Positions 1 to 5,467 of a stretch of 5,467 bases of DNA are shown piece by piece. Numbering within the stretch: the stretch's first letter is position 1; every line of letters begins with the position of its first letter. The translations under genes were made by a program, and so were the position numbers. The DNA comes from Rhodospirillaceae bacterium UBA3470 (GTDB taxonomy: Bacteria; Pseudomonadota; Alphaproteobacteria; Rhodospirillales; Casp-alpha2): assembly GCA_002378125.1 (NCBI GenBank), contig DFRF01000012.1, positions 1 through 5,467 on the forward strand. The letters are read 5' to 3'. Below the pieces are notes generated by a model. The model ran no database searches. It saw only the letters and a program-made list of their open reading frames with translations, and was not told where the DNA came from.

Positions 1-378
1 CAGGGGACGTTCACGCGGTTTGATTAGGTTGAAGGCGGCAAACACTGCAACGCTGGTACCCAGGAGTAGCAGCAGGATTTCCGTGTCCAAGGTCACCGCC
101 AGCTCCGCGCCGACGAACAAAAATCCAACGAAAAAGATGATCATCAGCCAGAACCGCTTGAACGGCGCCTTCCAGTTGCGCGACGTCACCGCCTGCCAGA
201 GGTTGGTCACCAAGATCGGGATGATTATGGTGGCGAAGGTGGTCAACGGATCTAGGAAGTTGACCAGAACGGCGATTGCGACGACTGGGAGCCCGATGCC
301 GGTCACGCCTTTGACGAAACCGCCGAGGCCGACAGCTGCGCTGATAATCGCGACGATTTCCAGGCTATAGCCGAGCAT
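1..378 (-). CDS. TSUP (TauE/SafE) family membrane transporter, N-terminal part
   Basis: This is the first 126 residues of an integral inner-membrane protein; the rest lies beyond the left edge. Translation from ATG at 378..376 gives a short lead, then a glycine-rich first helix with the stretch GLGGFVKGVTGIGLP (residues 17-31), which is typical of the TSUP/TauE-SafE family. Further hydrophobic segments lie at about 44-62, 76-93 and 100-118, separated by a basic loop (SRNWKAPFKR, 66-75). TSUP proteins are usually about 250 residues with 7-8 membrane helices, so about half is present. Family members move sulfite, sulfoacetate and other organic or sulfur-containing anions; the substrate here cannot be read. 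The ATG lies 12 nt beyond the stop of the preceding gene and is in the same frame. No Shine-Dalgarno sequence is visible, so translation probably depends on coupling to that gene. Family call is strong; substrate is unknown. Confidence 0.85.
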   Translation of the reverse strand, partial: MLGYSLEIVAIISAAVGLGGFVKGVTGIGLPVVAIAVLVNFLDPLTTFATIIIPILVTNLWQAVTSRNWKAPFKRFWLMIIFFVGFLFVGAELAVTLDTEILLLLLGTSVAVFAAFNLIKPRERPL

Positions 379-390
379 ATTTAGGCTAGG

Positions 391-1908
391 TCACGAGCAA
401 CAGGTGTCAGTGTGCAGGTTCGGATGGCCGACGCAGCCGCCGGTCCAGAACCCGCCTTCGTCGTTGCAGTACTTCGGATCGCCACCGACCATTTCGGTGA
501 ACAGGTGGTGCCAGTTGCGGCAGATATCCAACTCCGTCTTCACCCAGGTCAGCGGGTCGTTGGCGTAGTGACGCCAGTAATCGCCCTTAACGTTGATCCC
601 AGGGACTGCCGGAATCCAACTTTCCTCCAGCCACAGCATGGGGTCGTGGTGCTTGCCGTATTTTTGCGCGAGCTTGCGGATCTCCGGATCATCCAAGGCC
701 AACAGGCGGCCATCTTCAATGACCGGCTCATTGTCCGCCATGTAAGTCGGAAAGTATAGATGCAGGTGCCAATGGCCCACCTTCTTTCCTTCTCTTGCAG
801 CGCGGCGTTCATCCATGGAGGAGATGATTGTGCCGAAGCCGATGTGGATTACGCCGGAGCGTACGCGTTCATAGAGACAGTTGACGAAACCTGATGGAAA
901 GTCCTTCCGGGGTCGGTGGATGTGAGGGTTGGTGCCGATGGAGGCTTCCCACCAATGCATGAGCCCGGGACCCGGCATGCCCGGATATTGCACGTCCGCA
1001 GTTTCCGCCATCAGGGCTCGGAGCTTGTCGCCAAATTCACCTCCTTCGTTGATCTGCACTACCTTGCTGTCGGCAATGATCAATTGCGTCCAGTCGACGG
1101 GCGCGATGTGGTTCGTGGTGCCGGCGATGACACCGTTGCCGTCCTCTTCCCCTGGTAGGAAGATCCAAGGCCGCCCCGTGATGTGGCCGGGCAGATAGGT
1201 TTTTGCAAAGTGTGGGTTGTCGGACCAGGTCTGGTTGATCAGGTCCCAGTTGTAGTTCCGACGGTGCCGGTCATAGTAGCCGTCGTGATTGGTGAATTCG
1301 ATGTCCGTACCTTCGGGATCAGTTATCCGCATGCGCTTGCCGCTACGGACCTTGTTCCAGGTCCAATCATCAATGGCCTTCAGCAGTTCATATGGCATGG
1401 CGTGGGCCGGGGATGCCAAGATTTCCGGCGTGATGAACGGCATCCTCTGGATCTTAACATGGTCGTCCACCAGGATCGGTCCGCCGTAGCCCCAGAGCAG
1501 TTTGTCGTAGTCCTGATCCTTGGCCATCTTGTCCCACTGGTCCATCCATTCGGCCAGTTCCTTGGTCCGGTAGAGGTAGTAGTCCACCTCATCGGCGCCA
1601 ACCCATTGCGGAATGGGGCCCTTGTCAACGCGCATGATCTCGTACTTACAGCCGTACTTTTCGAGAATTTTCTTGCAGGCCTCCACCACCATCTCGTCGT
1701 GCCAGTTGTCGACACGAAGCAAAACCCTCTCGCCTGGCTGCAGATCCCAGCACGCATGGAGACCTTGGTTATATGGTCGCTTTGCTACCTGTTCCAGGTA
1801 GGGTAGCAGGGCCTCGGCACTACTGATCTCAATATAGGGTGGGCAGCGCGGCGGGCGTTTCTCCAACAGGGGCGGGGTCTCGAAATAAGGTTTGGTTATC
1901 GTGTCCAT
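391..1908 (-). CDS. M29 aminopeptidase-like / NicX-related metalloprotein
   Basis: Predicted soluble cytoplasmic metalloenzyme of 505 residues from the preferred start, or 530 from an upstream ATG at 1983. Numbering below is for the 530-residue form. Landmarks resemble COG2309 (M29 aminopeptidases and NicX-type 2,5-dihydroxypyridine dioxygenases): PGERVLLRVDNWHDEMVVEA (83-102), RITDPEGTDIEFT (219-231), PGEEDGNGVIAG (277-288), WWEASIGTNP (344-353), YERVRSGVIHIGFG (371-384) and HWHLHLY (404-410). Likely metal ligands by position are E279 or E280, E346, H380 and the final histidine pair. The family usually ends this set with His-x-Asp; here it is His-x-His. About 115 extra residues follow, rich in Trp and His, with cysteines at 487, 506, 517, 528 and 529, so it is longer than the usual roughly 410-residue M29 protein. 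I prefer the ATG at 1908 because AGGA sits 8 nt upstream, whereas at 1983 AGGAA abuts the ATG. Whether it is a peptidase, a ring-cleaving oxygenase or something else is open. It shares an operon with the TSUP transporter. Confidence 0.65.
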   Translation of the reverse strand: MDTITKPYFETPPLLEKRPPRCPPYIEISSAEALLPYLEQVAKRPYNQGLHACWDLQPGERVLLRVDNWHDEMVVEACKKILEKYGCKYEIMRVDKGPIPQWVGADEVDYYLYRTKELAEWMDQWDKMAKDQDYDKLLWGYGGPILVDDHVKIQRMPFITPEILASPAHAMPYELLKAIDDWTWNKVRSGKRMRITDPEGTDIEFTNHDGYYDRHRRNYNWDLINQTWSDNPHFAKTYLPGHITGRPWIFLPGEEDGNGVIAGTTNHIAPVDWTQLIIADSKVVQINEGGEFGDKLRALMAETADVQYPGMPGPGLMHWWEASIGTNPHIHRPRKDFPSGFVNCLYERVRSGVIHIGFGTIISSMDERRAAREGKKVGHWHLHLYFPTYMADNEPVIEDGRLLALDDPEIRKLAQKYGKHHDPMLWLEESWIPAVPGINVKGDYWRHYANDPLTWVKTELDICRNWHHLFTEMVGGDPKYCNDEGGFWTGGCVGHPNLHTDTCCS

Positions 1909-1916
1909 GGTGATGT

Positions 1917-1920
1917 TCCT
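1917..1920 (-). promoter_or_regulatory. Ribosome binding site favouring the internal start of the M29-like gene
   Basis: On the minus strand AGGA lies 8 nt before the ATG at 1908..1906, a normal spacing. The upstream in-frame ATG at 1983..1981 has AGGAA directly touching it, which is too close for efficient initiation. It would also leave almost no leader downstream of the candidate promoter. The 25 residues between the two starts show no family resemblance. These three points favour the 505-residue product, but the longer form is not excluded. Confidence 0.5.
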
Positions 1921-1986
1921 GTCTCCGTATTGGACCTCATCTTGTCCGCTGCCCAGTTCAGCTTCAAGACCTGTCGATTTCATTTC

Positions 1987-2002
1987 CTATAGAGCTATAT
2001 AG
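1987..2002. promoter_or_regulatory. Candidate operator: 16-bp inverted repeat between the divergent operons
   Basis: CTATAGAGCTATATAG reads almost the same on both strands: 14 of 16 positions are symmetric around the central AGCT, and the only mismatched pair is at 1992/1997. It lies between the divergent M29-like and GntR genes. A dimeric winged-helix GntR regulator binds this kind of short AT-rich palindrome, and the regulator gene starts about 40 bp away. Its arms overlap -10-like hexamers on both strands, so binding would be expected to block both promoters. The symmetry is seen directly; the assignment to the adjacent regulator is inference. Confidence 0.55.
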
Positions 2003-2016
2003 TTCTTGATCTACAA
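1988..2016 (-). promoter_or_regulatory. Candidate leftward promoter for the M29-like / TSUP operon
   Basis: On the minus strand TTGTAG (2016..2011) and TCTATA (1993..1988) are separated by 17 nt, the standard sigma-70 spacing. The -35 matches TTGACA at four of six positions; the -10 is weaker. Transcription would begin near 1981, essentially at the upstream ATG, which is a further reason to prefer the start at 1908 with a leader of about 70 nt. The -10 lies inside the inverted repeat. This is a by-eye call. Confidence 0.35.
1998..2003 (+). promoter_or_regulatory. Candidate -10 element for the rightward operon
   Basis: TATAGT matches the sigma-70 -10 consensus TATAAT at five of six positions and would start transcription near 2010, leaving a leader of about 34 nt before the GntR start codon. 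No convincing -35 hexamer sits at the expected distance (about 1975-1980), so the promoter may be weak or may use another contact. It overlaps the right arm of the inverted repeat, which would allow autoregulation by the GntR protein. Confidence 0.3.
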
Positions 2017-2043
2017 ATTGGATGCCCCTATGGTGGAGGCAAA

Positions 2044-2838
2044 ATGGGAGAGACCCGGAGACAGGCTGTGGAAATCGATAAGTTGGCCCATTCGCTGGGC
2101 TTGAGCGCTGGCCCGGAAAAGGCGCGAGTGCCGAAATACCTACGCCTTTCCGACGGGATCATGCAGGCGATTGAGGTGGGTGAACTGTGTTCTGGTGAGC
2201 GATTGCCAGGCGAGTCGGAACTGGCCGCGGTGCTCCCGTTCAGCCTGGGTACTGTGCAAAAGGCGCTGTCGCATCTAGCGGAGCGGGGCGCGGTGGTGCG
2301 CCGCCACGGGTCAGGCACTTTCGTAGCCGACAGTCCGACGCAATTGAATGAACTCTGGCATTTTCGATTTCTTGCCCCTGACGGCAAGAGCCTGTTGCCC
2401 GTATTTACGCAGGTCACCAATGTAGCCAAGGTGGCGACGGGTGGTCCCTGGACGGCATTCTTGAGTGAGGAGGAATTCCATATCCGCATCGACCGCGATA
2501 TCGATTTGAATCACGAGTTCCGCGTCGTCTCGCGGGTCTATTTGCCAGGTGCGCGGTTTGCCAAGCTGTTGGATGACCGCGCTGCGAAGATCGATAACTT
2601 GAATATCCGCACCCTGTTGCGAGAACGCTTTGACGCGCCGACGCTGCGCGTGGTGGAGCAAGTAGGGGCGGAAACCTTGCCGGATGACGTGACCGATGAC
2701 CTTGGATTGGATCAAGGGATCAATGGCCTTGTCTTGCATATCCAGGGTTTTGGGTTTCGCGACACGCCCTTAAGCTATCAGGTTGTATATGTACCGCCGA
2801 ATGCTCGAAAACTAGAAGTGCAGCCGAAGCTGCTGTAG
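2044..2838 (+). CDS. GntR-family transcriptional regulator with UTRA domain (HutC-like)
   Basis: DNA-binding, ligand-responsive regulator of 264 residues, close to the usual length of the HutC subfamily. The N-terminal winged helix-turn-helix spans about 31-96: a first helix KYLRLSDGIMQAIEVGEL (31-48), the hallmark GERLPGESELA (51-61), a recognition helix around SLGTVQKALSHLAERG (67-82) and the wing RRHGSGTFVA (86-95). The usual VSRxTVR of the recognition helix is replaced by FSLGTVQ, so the operator may differ from standard HutC sites. From about 105 to 258 it is a UTRA effector domain, with a typical C-terminal strand pair GLVLHIQGFGFRD / PLSYQVVYVPP. Such domains bind small metabolites, commonly the pathway substrate or an intermediate, and release DNA. 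GGAGG at 2035-2039 precedes the ATG by 4 nt, slightly short but the only reasonable start. The gene leads the rightward operon and is divergent from the M29-like gene, so it probably controls both and itself. Confidence 0.93.
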   Translation: MGETRRQAVEIDKLAHSLGLSAGPEKARVPKYLRLSDGIMQAIEVGELCSGERLPGESELAAVLPFSLGTVQKALSHLAERGAVVRRHGSGTFVADSPTQLNELWHFRFLAPDGKSLLPVFTQVTNVAKVATGGPWTAFLSEEEFHIRIDRDIDLNHEFRVVSRVYLPGARFAKLLDDRAAKIDNLNIRTLLRERFDAPTLRVVEQVGAETLPDDVTDDLGLDQGINGLVLHIQGFGFRDTPLSYQVVYVPPNARKLEVQPKLL

Positions 2839-2844
2839 AGGAGA
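2837..2844 (+). promoter_or_regulatory. Ribosome binding site of the DUF3604 gene, overlapping the regulator's stop codon
   Basis: AGAGGAGA begins inside the TAG stop of the regulator (2836-2838) and lies 8 nt before the ATG at 2853. This strong site fixes the start of the 747-residue protein and indicates that the two genes share a transcript. Confidence 0.7.
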
Positions 2845-2852
2845 AGACGAAT

Positions 2853-5096
2853 ATGCCGCATTCCACCTATATGCCCGAAAAAATGGGGTCCGCCGCAGTC
2901 AGCCCTGTCGGGGCCTTCGAGGCTGGCTCCTTCCAGGAATTCACGGTCATCTACACGGCCGGTTATTTCGGCATCGACGATACGGGGTCGATTAAGGTGG
3001 TGCACCGCTTTGCTTCCGACATGGGCCGACCCCAATTCACGGACCCCACCGCGCCCAACTACACCAGTGTGGAGGCCTCAAACGGCGCCGTGTTGCACGT
3101 GGAATACGACATGAAGCGCAACATCCGGCCCTGGGATAAGACGCTCTATATCAAGGTGGTGCGGGGCTTCCTGCGCGAGGGCGATCAGATTATCATCCGC
3201 TTTGGCGACCGCCGACAGGGTTCGCCTGGAATTCGGCTCCAGACGTTCTGCGAAAATACCTTCGAATTTCGGGTCTTGGTCGACGCGATCGCCACCTATA
3301 ACTACGTGGAATTGCCCGAGCAACCGGAGATCGCCATCATCGCGGGCCCGCCGGTTCTGTGGAAGGCGATTGCGCCTACCTGCCGCACCGCCGGCCAGTC
3401 GTTCCGACTGTGCCTGAAAGGCGAGGACCGTTGGGGCAACCCCAGCAGTCAATGCACGGAGACCTTCCAGGTTCGCGCGAACATGTCCGTCGATGGACTG
3501 CCGGAAAAAGTTACATTCACGGAGGGAGATTTCTCTCTGATCCTTGAAGATCTGTGTTGTCCCAAGACCGGTGACCTGGTCATCGAATTGATGGACGCGG
3601 ACGGCAATGTCGTGTGTCGTGCCAACCCGATGCGCGTTGTCGAAACCACCACGCTACTGCCCTACTGGGGCGACCTGCATGGTCAGTCGGAAGAGACCAT
3701 CGGCACCAATTCGGCCCGCGACTTCTATGATTTCGGTCGTAACAAAGCTTTCCTGGATGTTTGCGTGCACCAGGGCAACGACTTCCAGATTACCACAGAG
3801 TTCTGGGAGCATCTGAACGAACTATCGGCGGAATTCAATGAGGATGGTCGGTTCACCGTGTTCCCTGGCTGGGAGTGGTCGGGGAACACAGGCCTTGGTG
3901 GGGACCGCAACGTGCTTCATATGCAGGAAGGGCGGCAGATCCACCGCTCTTCCCATGCCTTGGTCAACGACCTCTCCGATGTGACTACCGATTCCAATTC
4001 TGCCGCCGATCTGTTCCAGGACCTGAAGGGGGAAGACTGCACTGTCTTTGCCCACATCGGTGGGCGCTACGCCGATATCAAAATGGCCCATGACAATCAG
4101 TTGGAGCGGTCCGTGGAAGTGCATTCTGCCTGGGGGACATTCGAGTGGCTGATCCACGATGCCTTTGAGCAGGGCTACCGGGTCGGCATCCTGGCCAACT
4201 CCGACGGACACAAGGGTCGGCCTGGAGCATCGCATCCAGGAGCGACCAAGTTCGGTTCTTATGGAGGCTTGTCGTGCATGTTGGCACCCGAACACTCTCG
4301 GGCCGGGATCATGGAGGCGCTCCGCAAGCGCCACCATTACGGCACCACCGGTTGCCGGATGGTGCTAGACGCACGGGTGCATTTCGACAATCCGGCCCAG
4401 CAGTTTGCCGAGGACCCAAACCTCGGCGACACGACGTCGGATATGGTTTCCGAAGCCATGATGGGCGACATTCTTAGGTCCGATGATGATGAGGTAACTT
4501 TCCGCATCGATGTCCACGCTTCAAGTCCCATTGAACGTATCGACGTGCGCAACGGTTTGGACACAGTTGAGGTGGTCCGCCCCTACAACGAGATCGACCT
4601 AGGACGGCGCATCCGGGTGCTTTGGGAGGGGTCCGAATACCGGGGCCGGGGCCGCGAGACTATCTGGGATGGCAACGCCGTGTTGGACGGCAACACGTTT
4701 GAACGCCTGGACGTCATCAATCGCTACAATCTGGACAAGCGTTTCGATCAGACGGGGCCGGACCGGATTGAATGGACGGCGTTGACCACCGGAGGATTTG
4801 GCGGTTTTGACGCCTGGTTGGACGATCCGCAATGTGGCAAGCTCACCATCGACACGGAACTGGTGAAGGAGACCATCAACATCGCCGACATCGGCTATGA
4901 TGAGATGATCTTCGAAAATGGCGGCATCGACCGGCGCATCCGTATCTTCCGCCTGCCGGACGAGAATCCGCACACCACGGCGACTGTGGAACGACGGATA
5001 AAGCTCGCGGAAGATCGAGATAACGCCCTGTACGTCCGCATCACCCAGGAAGATGGCCACTTCATCTGGTCGTCGCCCACCTACATTTTTCGGTAA
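2853..5096 (+). CDS. DUF3604 protein with PHP-like metal-binding core
   Basis: Large, predicted cytoplasmic protein of 747 residues with no signal peptide or membrane segment. The first 265 or so residues look like beta-rich, non-catalytic domains with five cysteines (177, 187, 201, 235, 236). From about 266 it matches DUF3604: YWGDLHGQSEE (271-281), VHQGNDFQ (305-312), FPGWEWSG (337-344), NVLHM (353-357), FAHIGGRYAD (399-408), VEVHSAWG (421-428) and NSDGHKGRPG (449-458). D274, H276, H306, E341, H401, H424, D451 and H453 fit a multi-metal site of the PHP / amidohydrolase-like kind, implying a metal-dependent hydrolase or phosphoesterase-like reaction. The family has no firmly established substrate that I can name. 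The C-terminal 200 residues (about 545-747) are again beta-rich, including repeated acidic and aromatic stretches. It sits 14 nt after the regulator and 9 nt before the AcnX gene, so all three should be co-transcribed. Family assignment is firm; function is not. Confidence 0.9.
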   Translation: MPHSTYMPEKMGSAAVSPVGAFEAGSFQEFTVIYTAGYFGIDDTGSIKVVHRFASDMGRPQFTDPTAPNYTSVEASNGAVLHVEYDMKRNIRPWDKTLYIKVVRGFLREGDQIIIRFGDRRQGSPGIRLQTFCENTFEFRVLVDAIATYNYVELPEQPEIAIIAGPPVLWKAIAPTCRTAGQSFRLCLKGEDRWGNPSSQCTETFQVRANMSVDGLPEKVTFTEGDFSLILEDLCCPKTGDLVIELMDADGNVVCRANPMRVVETTTLLPYWGDLHGQSEETIGTNSARDFYDFGRNKAFLDVCVHQGNDFQITTEFWEHLNELSAEFNEDGRFTVFPGWEWSGNTGLGGDRNVLHMQEGRQIHRSSHALVNDLSDVTTDSNSAADLFQDLKGEDCTVFAHIGGRYADIKMAHDNQLERSVEVHSAWGTFEWLIHDAFEQGYRVGILANSDGHKGRPGASHPGATKFGSYGGLSCMLAPEHSRAGIMEALRKRHHYGTTGCRMVLDARVHFDNPAQQFAEDPNLGDTTSDMVSEAMMGDILRSDDDEVTFRIDVHASSPIERIDVRNGLDTVEVVRPYNEIDLGRRIRVLWEGSEYRGRGRETIWDGNAVLDGNTFERLDVINRYNLDKRFDQTGPDRIEWTALTTGGFGGFDAWLDDPQCGKLTIDTELVKETINIADIGYDEMIFENGGIDRRIRIFRLPDENPHTTATVERRIKLAEDRDNALYVRITQEDGHFIWSSPTYIFR

Positions 5097-5098
5097 GG
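5095..5098 (+). promoter_or_regulatory. Ribosome binding site of the AcnX gene, overlapping the DUF3604 stop codon
   Basis: AAGG starts within the TAA stop (5094-5096) and lies 7 nt before the ATG at 5106. A second GAGG (5101-5104) is only 1 nt from the ATG and is too close to be the main site. The arrangement suggests coupled translation. Confidence 0.45.
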
Positions 5099-5105
5099 TC
5101 GAGGT

Positions 5106-5467
5106 ATGAAGCTCAACGAGCACGAACAAGCCATACTGGCCGGCAACATGGGTCCCGCGCGTCAGCGCGCCATGGCCCAACAAATAGAGATTGGCCGGTT
5201 CTTCGATGCGGAAGATATGGTCGAAGTGGCGCAGGCGCATATCATGGCCGATACGGAAAGCCTGGGCGAAGCTGGGGTCCGCTTCCTGGAAGATCTGGCC
5301 GATATGCCCTTAGACCAGTGCAAGGTGTGTATTCCCACCATCACCGATCCGCGCGGCGCTGATTTCAACGCGTATGAGCGGATCAATCATGACCCGGTCT
5401 ATGTCGAGCTCGAACGGCGCGCTGATCAGGCGTTCCGCGCGCTCGGTATCTTGATGACCGATACCTG
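5106..5467 (+). CDS. Aconitase X (AcnX, DUF521) catalytic subunit, N-terminal part
   Basis: The first 120 residues of an aconitase-superfamily dehydratase, cut by the right edge. The opening MKLNEHEQAILAG (1-13), the MAQQIEIGRFFDAE stretch (23-36), AHIMADTESLGEAGVRFL (44-61) and the segment CKVCIPTITDPRGADF (72-87) are characteristic of AcnX large (catalytic) domains. The last complete codons read MTDT, followed by TG; in the family this is where a conserved cysteine is expected, so the next codon is probably Cys. Characterised AcnX proteins are iron-sulfur dehydratases: bacterial cis-3-hydroxy-L-proline dehydratase and archaeal mevalonate 5-phosphate dehydratase. Many bacterial copies have no known substrate. 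The gene begins directly with the catalytic domain, so the swivel domain (AcnX_S, DUF126) should be either fused further on or encoded by the next gene, both unseen. It lies 9 nt after the DUF3604 gene. Its substrate is probably linked to the ligand of the GntR/UTRA regulator. Confidence 0.9.
   Translation, partial: MKLNEHEQAILAGNMGPARQRAMAQQIEIGRFFDAEDMVEVAQAHIMADTESLGEAGVRFLEDLADMPLDQCKVCIPTITDPRGADFNAYERINHDPVYVELERRADQAFRALGILMTDT

Noticed and set aside
20..370. Plus-strand 116-residue open frame
   Set aside because: It lies antisense to the transporter, has a Ser/Thr/Lys-rich composition without family features, and the opposite strand gives a clear TSUP protein.
391..393. UGA after Cys-Cys-Ser as a possible selenocysteine codon
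   Set aside because: No SECIS-like hairpin is apparent directly downstream, and the next gene's start codon follows within 12 nt, as expected for a normal stop.
1183..1806. Plus-strand 207-residue open frame
   Set aside because: Antisense to the M29-like gene and fully explained by it; the hydrophobic valine-rich translation is a by-product of the opposite strand's codons.
1964..2009. TCAAGA (1964-1969) and TCTTGA (2004-2009) as an outer inverted repeat around the operator
   Set aside because: Only 6 bp long, and its centre is 8 bp away from the centre of the 16-bp palindrome, so it is probably chance.
2006..2034. TTGATC and TATGGT with 17-nt spacing as the rightward promoter
   Set aside because: Transcription would begin near 2041, after the ribosome binding site at 2035-2039, leaving the regulator gene without a leader.
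4599..5240. Minus-strand 213-residue open frame
   Set aside because: It overlaps the DUF3604 C-terminus and the AcnX start on the other strand, both of which show family motifs; the shadow has none and no ribosome binding site was noted.

Overview
The window is gene-dense (roughly 95% coding), with moderately high GC and short intergenic gaps. It looks like a piece of a proteobacterial chromosome, most likely alphaproteobacterial. That guess rests on codon style and on the gene families present, with no rRNA or marker gene to confirm it. I see no insertion sequence, integrase, tRNA, CRISPR array or plasmid function. It reads as an ordinary metabolic gene cluster with poorly characterised enzymes.

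The layout is a divergent pair of operons around a short control region at about 1909-2043. Leftward run two genes: a large metalloprotein distantly related to the M29 aminopeptidase / 2,5-dihydroxypyridine dioxygenase (NicX) fold, then the N-terminal half of a TSUP (TauE/SafE) membrane transporter that leaves the window at base 1. Rightward run three genes: a GntR-family repressor with a UTRA ligand-binding domain, a 747-residue DUF3604 protein with PHP-like metal-binding motifs, and the N-terminal 120 residues of an aconitase X (AcnX, DUF521) catalytic subunit that leaves the window at base 5467. The gaps in both operons are only 9-14 nt.

The control region holds a 16-bp near-perfect inverted repeat (1987-2002). 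Its two arms coincide with the best -10-like hexamers of the two divergent promoters. A UTRA-type regulator acting there could switch both operons and its own gene in response to one small molecule.

Taken together, the genes suggest a small-molecule uptake/export and catabolism locus: a transporter for an organic or sulfur-containing anion, an AcnX-type dehydratase, two metal-dependent enzymes of unclear chemistry, and a ligand-responsive regulator. No substrate can be read from the sequence. The combination, and the altered metal motif in the M29-like protein, are the main points of interest.
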